Positions 10,043-23,600 are shown, numbered from the stretch's first letter. The stretch: 64,000 nt of DNA from Branchiostoma lanceolatum (GCF_035083965.1 NC_089724.1:13510910-13574909); one strand, 5' to 3'. Translations and numbers: made by a program. The notes: a model not told the origin generated them from the sequence alone.

Positions 10043-13000
10043 ATGACTGAGGTAACAGGAGACGGTGCCCACTGTATGGATGACAAGGACAACATCAAGC
10101 GGGCCAGGAGGTAATTACCTTCGCCGAGAAGGTTATATTTTCGGTTACGCCAGCTGTGGTGTGGGTCCGTATGTATGTCAAGTGCATAACTTGAGGAACC
10201 TTTGATGGATCTTCATGATTTTTGGTAGGTGAGTAGCTGTTGTGAGAACGCATGTCAAGTTCGAAAATGGTTCAATGCAGATAGGGGTGTAGGTAATACT
10301 ACATTGTAGGTCACGTTTGAACATGGAGCATATTTTTGGATAGCCTGCATTTCTTTCACGTGATCTTCACATTAAAACCTATCGCATTTTTAGGGAAGAT
10401 ATCCCCGGCAACAGCGGGTCATCCGAGGATGCTGACAGACGCTCCATCCACGTCTCCAACATCCCAGACGGAGTGAACAGGGATAAACTTGAAATCCACT
10501 TCATGCGGAAGTCCAACGGTGGATGCGACATCGAAAGCGTCACCATGATAGACCCTTTAACGGCAAAAATCACATATCCAAGTGTTTCTGGTATTTTTTG
10601 CATGCTACTTTTAGCACTTAAGGAAATAATGTCCTTAACTAGCTGCACAAGGTTTCTCAATTGGTTTCGATAGAAATTGTCTGAACAGATGGTCTTGCTT
10701 CATGCCGTTTGTCCGACTTGGTAAACATAGCTAAATGTTATCTACATGTACACACTGTAATACATGTTATCTACTACTTCTACTACTGAACTACATAGTA
10801 TTGTATCTTTTTTCTGCTTACCAGTTATACCTCAATGTCATCACCCCAAAAATCATTTGGAGAGATCAAATCCTGCCCCCGCGCCCTGAGACTCCAGAAA
10901 TTAGACATGTGTGACTACCAGCTTATGCATTGTTCTGCCTTTTGCCAATAGCTGCCGATCGTGTCCTCAATAAAGACCATGTTCTTCTGGGCGTGAAGGT
11001 ACGTGTGATGAGGTGGACAGACATGAAGAAGACACCACCCCCACCGTTCTCTTTTGAGAGCATACAGGTGAGGTTGAACCCTTAACTTACGTCAGAACGG
11101 TGTCATCAAAACCTCATTGACCTCATTTGCAGCTTTTTGACAGAATGTATCAAAATTATTATGACTCCAATGGTCAGAACATCCAAACCCTTGCATATGT
11201 GAATCAAATCTAGAGAAGACAGCAATATACCATCTTCGGAGATACATTTGTAGGACGTCTGCAGCATGTAATACTTATAGCTGTAAGGATCAATTGCCAC
11301 AAAACGAAACGACCTGGGAAACGAGTTTTATCATTTCTTCCACATACATGACCATGGAGATATGGTATGGAAAGAGACTACTTGTGTTTTGTCTACACTG
11401 TCGTTTATCAGACAACCGTACTATTGTTAAAACAATTTCAATGTTTTGCAATTCATTAGGTGTTCTCCAGCGTGCGTGCAACGGTAAATGCAAACGCATG
11501 TGGCTACATCTCCAACCAATGGTTTGCAGAAGTAGAGAAGAACATACCAGACGTCAAAATACAGAAAGACCAGAAGAAAAAGGTGATTGAGGTATGTGGC
11601 CTTTGGGATCCAGTAAGAAAGGCTCGCAGCCTTCTGCAAATAGAGGCTAAGGTTGCAAATGATAAAGCTGGTAGTGCGCCCGGCACGTGCGGTGTTGGTC
11701 TAAAACAGAACCAAACCGAGAGCGATGATCATGTCCACATGGAGTCGGGCGCAACAAGCGGAGGTGCGAAGGTGATGACTGGTCAAAGAAGCAAACCGGG
11801 CAACGCAGATAAGAAGAGTGACAGTCTTGGAATGGCGTCAGCTCAGAGCCAACTCAAAAGCAACGCTTCTCATAGGCATAGCTCGTCCCAAACGGAAGAC
11901 TCTGATAGGATTGTGGTAGATAGAGACATAATGTCCTATGTCACACAGGTCCATGGTGCAAAACTTCTTGAAATCATTCAGAAGAACAAGGCAGTAATCG
12001 TCCCAAATGACGGCATAACAGAGGTACAGATTTATGGGAGCAGCTCCACAGAGAGTAACCCTTACAATGCCGTCGAAGAGTTTACCAACCTATATCAAAA
12101 CACGCACCATACCATCGTCTGCAAAACACTTCCACACGCTATGAACATCCCTTCAGCTGACGTTTCCAATGCTATCGGTAAAATCACGGAAGACTTCCCC
12201 CGAGTGATGGTGAAGACCAGCGCGGACAAAGGCGTGGTGTTCTACGGAACAGAGAAGGAGGCCCAGGATGCGAAGACGGCAATGTGTCAGCATCTCGGCA
12301 TGTCAACTACGCGAGGTCGAAGGAGGAGAGGTATGGATGGAACAACAGGGCTACCCAGCAAGGGCGTGACTGGGAATCATGGAACCTCATCAATTTCAGA
12401 ATCGTTCAGCCACACAACAAGGGAGGGAATACAGATCGTGGTCGCCCATGGAAATATCACACAACAGCCGGTGGATGTCATCGCTAACGCTGCAAACGAG
12501 ACCCTGGACCACGGCGGAGGTGTAGCTGGAGCGATCTCCAAAGCAGGCGGCCCGTCAGTCCAAAGAGAGAGCAAGGACTATGTCAGAACACGCGGACCTC
12601 TTTGTGTTACAGGGACGGCAGTGACAAGTGGGGGAAAGCTACCCTGTAAAAACATCATTCATGCTGTGGGACCGAGATGGATACGTGGCCACGAGGATGC
12701 AAACGAACGTGAACTTCGGCAGACATGTTACAACATCCTGACCAAAGCTTCTGCAACATTGAAGGCACAGTCAGTGGCTATTCCGGCCATAAGCTCAGGT
12801 GAGCATAATTTAATGTTGATAAGACTTCTAACTACAGTTCGGCGACCTCATATACGCATGAAATATTTAGACATTTCGTAGATTTTATGCAGTGATATTC
12901 ACCTTCACTCCGTTGCAGTACTCAGAGAAGCCGCTAGGGGGCCCAAAATCTAATCATTGCCAGCTTTTGTCACACCCTACCAACACACGAAATCTGTAAC

Positions 13001-16000
13001 CAGTCCACCCAGCCGTTCTTGAGTTATCTTGTTTATAGATTTCAATTTCTTCCTGTACATGTAGGAATCTTTGGCATGCCGAAGCAGAAGTGTGCAGACT
13101 CACTACTCTCCGGCCTGCTAGAGTTCCTCCAGAGGGCAAAGTTTCCTTCCTGCACACTAAGGAAAATCATCTTCATCGACATGGACCAAGCAACAGTCAA
13201 GGTTCTTGCAGACACCTTTAACAACAAGCTCTCATTAAGCGTCTCACCAAGCACGACAGGCACCGCAGCGTCGTCGGACGGACGTGTCAGCCGACCACCG
13301 TCCGACCAGTATTCTCCGTCCACCGAAGACTCCACAGCATCACGTAAGTCACACACAGGCCAGGGGGACACAGGAAAAGGTTTGACCTCAGATGGAGATG
13401 ATGCCGCAGATGACTGTTCCATATGTATGTCAGACATTACTGATCCTAAGTCTCTCCCATGTAAACACACATTTTGTAGGGAGTGTATAGATAAAGCACT
13501 GTCCTACAAGTCCCAGTGCCCCATGTGTAACACCATTGTTGGAGAGCTGAAAGGAGACCAGCCCCCAGGACGCATGGAGTGGGAGATCTACCGATGGACA
13601 CGGCTCCCTGGGTATGAGAAGTACGGCGCGATCGTAGTCAACTACTACTTCCCGTCTGGGACACAAGGGGTAAGTTATCTCCTTGTCTTCTTTTAATCTT
13701 CTTTGGAAAGACCTTCCTTAAACAGAAAATAGCTACTAGTATTAACTATTAGCTGGATATTGATGTTCCTTCTGTTCTCCTCCGATGATGAGCGACACAA
13801 CACCCTTTTCATCTGTTCTTCACATTATTTGTTATGCAGCCTGATCACCCTAACCCCGGTCGCTACTTCAGTGGAACCTCCAGACGTGCATATCTCCCCA
13901 ACAACGAAGAGGGAAGGGAGCTGGCTCAGCTCCTGAAACGTGCTTTTGACAACCGCCTGGTCTTCACCATTGGAACATCTGTCACAACCGGCGCTACAGA
14001 CACGGTGATCTGGAACGACATTCACCATAAAACAAAAGTCACCGGGGGAGCCTCTGAGTAAGTGTCGTTAACCTGGCTGGTTGTTGTTGTTGTTATGCCC
14101 CAGGTTTATTACTTTCGCCGGGAAGGTATGCCTTCGCGGGAAAGTTATGTTATCGGTTACGCCAGCTGTAAAGTGGGTCCGTATGTATGTCGAGATCATA
14201 AGTCGAGAAAACTTTGACGGATCTTGTTGATTTTTGGTAGGTAAGTGTCGGTTGTGGAAACGAAGGTCAAGTTCGAAAATGGTTAACCTGGCGTTTTCCT
14301 AAAGTGCTCCAGTGGACTTTTTATGTTGTATGTAGACAACATAACTCGATGTATTGTTGATGGACCTGCATGATTTTTGGTGGGTACCTAGAGATTGTGG
14401 TAACAGAGGTCAAGTTCAAAAATGGGTCACCTGGCATGTTCCTGCGGTACTGCAGCGGGCTGTTTATGTATGCGTATTTGCTTGTTGACAGGATAACTCG
14501 AGAAGCTGTTGATGGCTGTGCACGATATTTAGTGAATACGTAAGTTTATTAAAGGAGAAGGTCAAGTGCAATGATGGGCCTCCTAGCGGACACCTAAGGT
14601 ACTGCAGCAGAGCTTCAAAGTTTGAGGTCAAATTTTCTGCAAGTGCTACGGTCATGATTTTTGTGTGGTAGATAGTCCATGCCACATGAAGTAAGTTGTG
14701 TACGTTTGGGCCCTCTAGCGGCTTGTTTGGAGCTGCAGCGGGTCTTTTTAATTTATTTGTTTTGACCTTTGGACATGAATAACTAGACACATGGTCAACG
14801 GATCGTCTTGATTTATAATACGTAGATAGCTTGATTAATGCTTTACATAATCAAATACTCATTATGCAAATCAGGAGCTAATTTGCATAATAAGCATGGA
14901 AAGTTTATAAATCTGCTGCCTTTCAAAATAGAACTCTCAAACATGTGACATATATAGCTGAAAAAGAGAGAGGTATCGATAGATACCAATGATGCTAATA
15001 GCTACCTATTTTGCATAATTAATTGGAAAATACTTATTGAAAATACCACAATATCATATGATTGGAGTTTCATTCTTATATTATTAGGAAGCTAAGTCGA
15101 GGTGAACAATATCAGACAAAAATTATGCATGACAAGGCCTCATTAACAAAATTTCAGCTAGCTAATGGTTTCAAAACACAACTGAACACAACACAACTGC
15201 TTGGCGGTGATTAATCACAGATGCCCTGCTGTCACTGGCAAGGCCTGTTCCCTGACTCTGGTGGCCATTAATCACTTTTCCCGGCCAGGCTGTGGCAACA
15301 TGGTGCAACCACGGGGATATCACTTACATCTACTGGGGGGACCTGTCTGAGCGAACAGAAGGATTATAGCAACATTTGTGAGAATTTCTTTGTGTCAGAA
15401 AACAGCTAATTTCTTAGCGATTTTAGACATTTTTAACCTCTTATCGAAAGTCGTGACAACATGAGGAGAAAGAAGAGGTCAAGGTCAGCATCAGAGGAGC
15501 GAAAGTTAGAAGATCGCGAGCGGAAAAAGAAAGTTTGATAAACGTCAGGAAGGCTGCGATCATGTGATCATGGGGGTCATGTGTGACGTCAAGTGGGCCA
15601 GGTCGAGTGGTGGGAGAGGGGACCTAGGCAGCAACATTTTTAGCTTCCTATTTCCATGTAGGAACTATAGATCAAACCAAGGAGGTTGGCGTTACTATTG
15701 CTACGGTCACAATTGCGCCGGTGCCCGTCGGGAATGTAGCCCCGGCCGGGCTCTGACGTCTGGGGGGCACAGGCTGTCGTGGTCACAATTAAAAGTTTCC
15801 ATCGCGCTACCCTCTTGGGGTCCCGGGGTGGGCACTCGGTGGCATTTTTGGCGACGCCTCAGGGGCGAGCCAAATGATATAGTATTGTGTGCAGATTGCA
15901 ACTATTCTAGGAATTGTACAGGCATGTGTCCATAGGCATATTAAGACAATAAGAATGTTAGAAATGTTAGTCAGACAGAAAGCCTCCCTCGGGACATTCC

Positions 16001-18565
16001 TCCTAGATAACCTAGACAGGAAGCTACATCTGTCTACCAGATGTGCCAGGCTTATGTATACATGACCCATTTAAGACCTCAGCTCTACAGTAATATTGCT
16101 CTTTTCTAAAACAATGTGTGTCTGTTACAATGTTTTTAGACGCCCTAATGCTGGTCCTTACAACTGTAAGATTTAATGTCTTCCTTCGGGGAACAGGTCA
16201 TAACTGCATAAACTCTGTACTGATAACGATTGTGCACACGCTGCTTCAGTTACCTATACAAGCAGATTAATTAAAGGACATTAACCTCATTCATGACATT
16301 GGGAACATGTCCAAGCCAGATCGATCAATGAAAAATTTCACTGTCGCAAGGAAATTTAGCAAGCCAGTTGTACTAGTACTAGATGATTATCCTGCTGATA
16401 AGATGCCACTTTCTTGCTGATATAATCCTTTACACTTCCAAAAACACATGGGACACATACACAACAACATTTCTGTGGATTAAGATTCCCAGGCTGGCAT
16501 TTCATTAGGGCTCCAGGAATTACTGGCAAATTCCTTTATGACTGGTGTGCCTGGTATTCCAGTGGGACTCGAATTCCATCCTGGCATTCCATCCTGGGAT
16601 TCCATCCTGGCATTCCATGCTGGCATTCCATCCTGGCATTCCATCATGGGATTCCATCCTGGCATTCCATCCTGGCATTCCATCAGGGGATTCCATCCCT
16701 AGCTAACATCCCTGGCCATTCACGCTCTAGAGGACTTAGTTCTATAGTTCAGGGAACATAAGTGTACAAACTGTTGCATGGTGTATGCTGTGTCTGTTGG
16801 TAAGTGGACTATGATGTTAAAATTTGTGTAGATTTGGCCTAACATGTTGTTCATGTAAACAGCAGTCCTATCAGAGTAGAATAGCCATTTTGTATGGTGG
16901 GAACCCGGTCCGTGGGCTGTTTTCAGTTGTCATGATCAGGCTGTGATGAAATCGATGTTCGTTCTGGCAATGGGGTGTGTCTGGTAGAATTTAGTGGAAC
17001 TGTCGCTGTCTGTGTGTGTGCGTGTCTGTGTGTGTGTGCGTGTCTGTGTGTGTGTGTGTATTTGTCCAGTAGAACAGGTACCCGTCAGCCTTTTTTGTTA
17101 GAAATCCTGCATGAACAGCACCACCTATCACTGTGCCCTAAGCAGGGTACAGTGAAAATTAAAACAACAACCACCGTCGCCATGGCAATGTCTTTTTATC
17201 ATTGCCAGTCTTGTTGTAAATGTTTGTCACCTTCATTGGCCATGTTGGCAGGTATCCGACAGGTACTCGTCAGTTGCTCTGACTGTGTCTTGTAGTGACC
17301 CCTGTGGGGTCCGACAGGGCCCTGCCGACTGCCCCGTGAAAGACGGTCGGGCATCAGGCAGGTTCCTGGTGGGCACACGTCAGTATCTCGAGGCGTATGT
17401 AAACTGTAAATTGCAAGGGAGCTAAAAAAGAAACACGATATACGACGTTCACGCTTTAGTTCTGCTCACCTAATCTGTAATGTCACACTTGACCCGTCTT
17501 ACGAAGTACACACATTATTCTGTGCACTTGGTTCGTAACAGAACAATACTTTATTCTATGCTATTTGTCAATGACACCAGCATATTTCTTTCCCACAAAA
17601 ACTTTGATTCTCTGATACAACTCGTCAACTGGCTAATCAAGATGTGTAAAGTACATGTACATGGTTTGAAGCAAATACATTTCCAACGAATTGCCTTATT
17701 TTCTGTAGTAAAGATAGAGGTTATGATACCAATAAAGCAAAAATATTCTTACAGTGATTACTCTTATAGCTCTTTGCAGAACTCGTAGGTATAGGCCTGG
17801 GTTTGTTTCAAACTTTGAAAGAGAATAACTCAAGAAGCTGATGACTGATCGTCATGATTTGTAGGGATGTACATAGCTTGAGTGATGATTTACATGATCG
17901 TATAAGAATCATGCAAATCAGGATCTGCGATGTGAAAAAGTATACAAACCCTTGCATTCCATTGTAGTCAAACACGTGACATGTAACTGAGAAAGAGAGG
18001 ACTAATGATAGATATCAATTATGCAAACGAAGACCTAATTTGCATAATTAATGACGAAATACTATAATTTCAGAGTGGTAAATGATGGGATTTCATTCTT
18101 GTGGCATTTTGGAGATAATCAAATGTGGACGTTATCAGACATAAATCATCAGGGCCTCATTTACATAATATTTGAGGAAATGCTACAATGGCCTTTTTTG
18201 CTAAGATTTTACTTTAATGCTGTGTTATGTGTAGAGAAAAGGATCACTAATTTATGCAAATGAGGACCTTATTTACATACTGAGTGATAAGCATTCACTC
18301 AAAAAGGCTAACATCAGTCGGCGAAAGTATGAGGTCGTGGAACTCTAGTTAAAGTTGTTTTACTACCAGCTACGATAGTTACTTCAGTTTATACTTATCG
18401 CTTCAAATATTTTGGGTACTATAGTATATGGTAATTTGGCATCTGTGTTCCAGATATGACTGTACTCCAAATATGATGACTTTGTACTTTTCCAGCTACG
18501 GCTATCCGGACCCAGGTTACCTGACCCGACTGAGGGAGGAGCTCGCAGCTAAGGGCATTAAGTGA
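10043..18565 (+). CDS. DTX3L-like: RRM-KH-macrodomain-RING-Deltex protein, DTX3L/PARP9-like (7 exons, 870 aa)
   Basis: Predicted E3 ubiquitin ligase with a built-in ADP-ribose reader. The exons are 10043-10110, 10394-10590, 10952-11067, 11460-12798, 13065-13669, 13840-14057 and 18496-18565. All phases agree and the frame ends at TGA. Residues about 30-127 are RRM-like and about 128-440 KH-like with a low-complexity linker. A macrodomain at about 450-620 shows ANAAN, HGGGVA and SGIFG, the ADP-ribose-binding loops. A C3HC4 RING at about 690-730 shows CSIC, CKH, CREC and CPMC. The rest is a Deltex C-terminal domain with [22 protein letters not shown] and a final YGYPDPGYL split across the last intron. 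Human DTX3L has RRM/KH-like, RING and Deltex regions, while its partner PARP9 supplies macrodomains; here one chain has both. The last intron is 4.4 kb and full of repeats. Family assignment is firm; orthology to DTX3L rather than another Deltex is inference. Confidence 0.9.
10120..10300 (+). repeat. Interspersed repeat in intron 1 of the Deltex-type gene
   Basis: The block starting near TTCGCCGAGAAGG and containing GGTTACGCCAGCTGT, GGGTCCGTATGTATGTC and GATTTTTGGTAGGT recurs in diverged form at about 14113-14290 in intron 6 of the same gene. It is a dispersed non-coding repeat. Confidence 0.65.
14058..18495 (+). other. Long repeat-filled last intron of the Deltex-type gene
   Basis: The intron separates the penultimate exon from the 70-nt last exon. 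It holds the interspersed repeat at about 14100-14900, single octamer-pair motifs at 14864-14888 and 18021-18045, a GC-rich stretch at about 15560-15930, a 13-bp minisatellite at about 16572-16699, and TG runs near 17010-17060. A 25-codon basic open frame from an ATG near 15461 is visible but unsupported. No second gene was recognised. Confidence 0.6.
16572..16699. repeat. 13-bp minisatellite (unit CATTCCATCCTGG)
   Basis: Roughly ten imperfect head-to-tail copies of CATTCCATCCTGG with substitutions, inside the last intron of the Deltex-type gene. There are no unique spacers, so it is not a CRISPR array. Confidence 0.8.
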
Positions 18566-19031
18566 GACCAGCGACGTGGTGGCAAGCAACGTGGTGGCAA
18601 GCAAAGTCCATATATAACCCGAGGTTCCTCCGTAGTTGGATGTTTGAAGAGCTTGATCGAAGACTTGATTTTTGCGTTAGTAAACGTGACAACTGACTTT
18701 CTGCCAAACTACAATGTATGTGAGGAAAAATGTAAATGATACATAATTCTATTGCACCGTATACGTGAACTCAATGTTTGACTTTGGAAACAAACTGCAT
18801 GAGTGAATACATATTAATAGCATAATTTCTGTTAGTATAGGATCTGCTACATTAAGATATCTCTCAAGTTACCTACTGTTGAAATCTAGACCTTAGACCA
18901 AGGCGAATGTAATAGAAATAACTATGATGTTTAAACGAATTGTGTTTGAAGTTATTAATATGAAATCAAATTTTGTAGCTTTAAAGTACAACTTGTCTTC
19001 GTTTTGTTAATCTTTTTCATTCACTCAGATC

Positions 19032-19052
19032 AAGGAGGTTTAACCTCCTTGC
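19032..19052. repeat. AAGGAGGTT-type palindrome
   Basis: CAAGGAGGTT, one T, then the exact reverse complement AACCTCCTTG. The same core recurs three times in intron 1 of the large PARP14-like gene (51843-52068). Confidence 0.7.
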
Positions 19053-19506
19053 TCAAATACATCAAATATTCTATGATCTAAATCCCTTGTATCTGAAAAG
19101 AATATACACTATACACGTCAATTTGTACAAACCTTTTCTGTGATCATTTGACAATAAGAGTTCGCTTCTAGAGGAAGCTTTGACCATAAACAACATACCC
19201 TACTAAAATGTACAATAAGCATGATATTCTAACATCTGACTTGTGTTTTGGGCATAAACTTATTCAAGGTTGGTGATTTTTCAAACCTATCACGTATGTT
19301 GCATATTGATCTGCGGAAGTTGTGTTAATGATTTGGAGAAGAATAGGAATTTTCTACAACATACAGATGACAAGCTATAGTTATCTTCTGTGAGTAGGTA
19401 CAGGTACTAATGAACTTAAAAGAAACATTGTTATCAATCATGATAAGCTTTAAAAATAACTTTAGAATACGAAAGCAGAACGATGACCTGTATATCCATG
19501 CAGATC

Positions 19507-19512
19507 AATAAA
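19507..19512 (+). terminator. Possible polyadenylation signal AATAAA of the Deltex-type gene
   Basis: It is the one clear plus-strand AATAAA I noticed between the two stop codons, 942 nt after the Deltex-type stop codon. The position is plausible but unproven. Confidence 0.3.
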
Positions 19513-19720
19513 TGAAGCCAAGAATCACATGTGAGTTATAGTCAATTAGCATGTCTGCATAAATTATCTGTTAAGTTCACATGCTGCTCAGTATATATAC
19601 ATATGTGTGTGAATGACGAAGTTGTTTGAACAGTGCAATGACAAGAATGCGATGGTCTTACAAGTCCAGAGCGTAATATCTATTACACACAGGGAAGATG
19701 AATATGATTAACATGTCTTT

Positions 19721-20662
19721 TCATAACACTTTGAACGAGATAAGGTACACAGGGTACGCCTCCGCTCCGTTACACGCTACGTATAGACTCGGGTCGACTT
19801 TGTCGATGGATGTGTCACGTTGCGGATTTCCCTCCTCCAAATGGGAAGATTCTCGTTTCGCGATTCTACTTGCACTAACGCATTGTTCCATGAGAACCTT
19901 TGCAAGAATGATCTTCTTACGACCGCAGTAGTCTGGGGTGCAGAGGTTCATTGTGGCATATACTGCATTCCGGGCAAAGGTAGTGCCTTTCTGCCACCCT
20001 CCAGCTGTAGAGAGATGGGATGATAATTATATTCGTTCTCGTCACTTATCGAATAATGTATTCACAGCGGGTGTAATGCAGCTATTGCCCTCAAGAATCC
20101 TAAAAAAAATAAAACAACAGTTGCGTATTGCAGTGGCCTATCAGACCAGTGACATACCGTAGTGTTCAGTGACGTGACTGTTGAACCCATGAAGGGTGAT
20201 CATCTGACAGGCTTCAGCGGAGGTACCGTGCCACAGATCTGTCTCCTCCACTCTGTATCAACAAGTGCAAAGTACACGTTCGAATCAAAGTTGCAAAGAT
20301 TATCGTGCCCAGTGGTTGAACACGCCAGGTTCTGTCTGCTAGATATAGATGTTTTAAGATTGATGAAGGGTGTATAGGTTGAGTATATGCAAATTTCCAA
20401 TTCGAGAGGTCGTACCGTGTTGGACTGCTGCCGTTTGTTCTTCCTTTCTGTACGCAGTATTCCATCCACAGCGGCTGGTTCTGTACGCGTTCTATCCGCA
20501 GGACGATCGCCCTACTCATGCCCCCCAGGCTGGAGAACAACTTGTCTTGTACGGTGAAGAATTCTGTTGAGAGCGGGTCCAGCGTCACAAGATGGCACAG
20601 CTTAGGCTTCTCCGTCCTAGGGTCCATCGGCCGAGGGTCCCATCTACCTGGCAAGGCGGTGT
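19721..20662 (-). CDS. ADP-ribosyltransferase-domain exons 12-14 of the 948-aa gene (degenerate active site)
   Basis: Exon 12 (20416-20662) encodes the start of the domain (GRWDPRPMDP ... RIERVQNQPLW). Exon 13 (20158-20252) has the same 95-nt length as in both paralogues and encodes LWHGT. Exon 14 (19721-20004) holds QKGTTFARNAVYA in place of GKGTYFA and ends AYPVYLISFKVL. Uninterrupted frames through the introns here are misleading: the correct frame in exon 13 is set by the phase-2 junction. Confidence 0.85.
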
Positions 20663-23600
20663 CTAAATCAACAAAACATTAGAAATATTTGACGTTGTGC
20701 ATTAGGACCGCATCGTGGCAGCGATATAAATCTGATAGATAATGGGACAGTGCTTCGGCCCATATGTTACTCAACTACGAAACACGGGCTTTTACAAATG
20801 AACAAAAAGTACAAATTAAAACGAAACAAAAGGAGAAAGCTGGATTGACATTACATCTGGAGGCCTTATCGGCTAACTAAAGCAAACAAGTAACAAGAGG
20901 TAATGACTCATACCTGAATAGATGGCCAAGTCTTCTCTACGGACCTTGCCAACAGCTGTAGATGTTTGCACACTTAATGTCATGGCAGAGAAGTCCACAA
21001 CAAACGGCCTGGTGTCCTCCACACAGAAGCACTTCACGGCTTTTGCCTGAAAAGCTGTTTCTATCCGACTGTTGGACGTTGTTTGAAATGAACGATATGG
21101 TTCATCTGGTAGCTCATAGCACCTGAAATAGTAGCACAAACAAATTGTGATAAGAAATTAGAAGAGCCTTTATATAAATATGTGTCCGTTTACACCAACT
21201 TAATACAAATTTAAGTACAACCTACTGTACAGACACATTGGCTTGACTGGGTACATTTCCAGTTGTCAAAACTTGTGTTGCATACATATAACAAAAGCTA
21301 CTCACCATTGGTAGCTCTCTGATGACATCATTCTTGCAAACCGACTGCGTTTCTCCACGATGGTCTTCAGGATCAGACGGACTCTAGCTGCAATGGCCGC
21401 CACGTTCTGACTTCCCTCGATACGGATGCAGTTTTCCTGTTCTGAATACATCATAATTGATTCCAACAATAGACATTGTTGTGACTTTACCAACAACATT
21501 TTCTCAATGCAAGAAAAGAGATGCTGCCATGAGTAGGAGACACGGTGTTGAAAAATGTTATATGTCTTCACAGATCAATAATCCGTCCTAACGAAAACAG
21601 ATGATTAGTACAGAAGACGGTTTTATCAGCGTAAGTATAACTGATGGTAGGAGGATAAACACAAGTTCTTTTTAAAACTCACCGATTGCGATGGACACGT
21701 TTTCTTCACGTCCCAAAAACCGAAGCCATTTAACCTCCTCCTTCACGAGTTGGGCGATCCCTGTCTCCTTGTCGTCGTTGATCACCACCACAGTTGTATA
21801 CTGGTGGAGAAATTCGTCCACAGTTTCTCGGGCGTTCTTTAACTTTGTCTCATCAAGGCAGAAGATGTGCAGCAGAACTTCGTCGGGCTGCAGAGCGTCT
21901 TCGAAGTCATCTCCCTTGGGCGATTCTGGCTTGGGGAGTTGGACTGTGACCCAAGATGTTTCCTCTTTTGGGCGCCTTGCTATACGCTTCATCTTGTCGG
22001 TGGCTATGTCTGATGGAAAAAAATAATTTTGGAATTCTTAATCTCATTTTAGAACCGTAGGTTAGGTTGCTACCCTAACACTGTGCATTTTGTGTGGACA
22101 GAAAGGTAAGAAAATCCGTTCATCGTCAGATGACGCCATTGCAACTCTGAAGTAACAACGCAGAATGTGCGCCTATTTCCCACGTTCTAAGATACAAGCA
22201 ATACCATTATCTCAGTAAAACATTCATAACGCATTGAATCTCATCGTATAAATCTTAGCACACTATATAATAGATACCTACTTTTGAGCCTATTCAGGCG
22301 GTTTGTGTCTTTCGATGGAGCCGCTTTCCCTGTGTCTTCCGAAGCCTTCCTGTGTACGGCTGTGTGGAACGTCTGTAACATGTTCTCCTGGATGATGACG
22401 ATCCTGATGATGGACAGGGTGGTGGGGCTCCAGTCCTCCACGAACTCCACAATACCGTCAATCATACACCTCGCCGACCGCTCAGGCTTGATGTGAAACC
22501 CTCCTTTATTTGAGACGGACAAAGGCAATTGTTTTTACATTTTCAACTCGTAGACTGTACATATTCAATCCAAACAATAACTCCATACGTTGGACAGAGC
22601 CAATTACGCTACTAAACAAATTTAACCTTAAGTCTGTTGTTGTTATTTAATCCAAGAAGACATCAGTCAGCTGTTCTCACCTGTACCCACCGCAGGGAAA
22701 GCGATCGATCGCAGGTTCATCTGGTGCGCGACCAGCAGGCAGTTCTTCACGTCCGACCGCAGATATTTGGCTGTTGGTTGCACGAGATGGAGAATCGCTT
22801 TGCACGGCAGGTGACCAGCACCTATGGAATAATCAAGAAGCAAAGATTGTATTTGAACAATTTGGAAGGGGCGCATTGAAAATTGCAATTGCTCAAAGAC
22901 GATGACAAGACAAACCCGTGAGTGACTATACAACATGCACTACGCACCTGTTGCAATAACCTCCCCTGCCTTGGGAGACCAGTTGTCCCGGATGTACTGC
23001 CTGCACTCCTTCTGGACGCTAGGGCCGGCTGCCATCGATATGGCCCTGCTTACACCCTTGTCCAAGTCTGTTAGAAGGCATAATAGTAGGCTTAGAATCT
23101 ATTAAGGTGTGGAGTAGGCCAGGGCAGGTTGAAATAAAAGCCTTGCCGGTTCCGTAAAAAAGGAATCATGGCACAGCGTCTAACAACGTACGTGTTCCAA
23201 GTTGCCAAAAGTCTGTCCTGATACGAACTCATAGAAATGCAAGAAAAATTATCTTGTAATTCTTTGTGTGATTTAAAAGGACCTACCAAGATTATTTTGT
23301 GAAGGATTGACGATGGCGCCGACTTGCTCCATGGTAATGTCTCCCAGCTGAACCTGAACTATGACGTCACGGATGTGAAGTTCACTCTGGCCGGGCTGAG
23401 ATGTACAAGAGTACATCACGGACAGCCTGTTACCTGCAGCCTGATACAAGACATTTATTCGATCTACAGAGGAAAACTTTTACATGAATTGCTTTCAAAC
23501 AAATAGCTGGTTCGCCAAGGCAAATATAACAGAGTTACAATGCAAATTTTGCAAAATGGATTCACTAAGTACAGCCAGACCCCATCCCTAGAGAAGATAC

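Larger units (their letters stand above)
18566..19720. other. Convergent 3' spacer between the Deltex-type gene and the first PARP14-like gene
   Basis: The two genes end toward each other with 1.16 kb between stop codons. The stretch is AT-rich. It contains an AAGGAGGTT palindrome (19032-19052) and a plus-strand AATAAA at 19507-19512 that could end the Deltex-type transcript. I saw no minus-strand AATAAA for the PARP14-like gene. Confidence 0.5.

Noticed and set aside
15461-15538. Short basic peptide of 25 codons in the last intron of the Deltex-type gene
   Set aside because: Arg/Lys/Ser-rich by composition only; no conserved match or clear promoter, and it lies in repeat-rich intron.
15560-15935. 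Zinc-knuckle-like retroelement gag fragment
   Set aside because: The cysteine spacing does not fit a standard CCHC knuckle and the frame is short; noted only as a GC-rich stretch.
16572-16699. CRISPR-like or coding repeat
   Set aside because: A 13-bp head-to-tail minisatellite inside an intron, with no spacers.
20200-20654. Long minus-strand frames reading through the catalytic region
   Set aside because: They run past the donor at 20416 into intron. The correct exon 13 frame, giving LWHGT, is fixed by junction phase.
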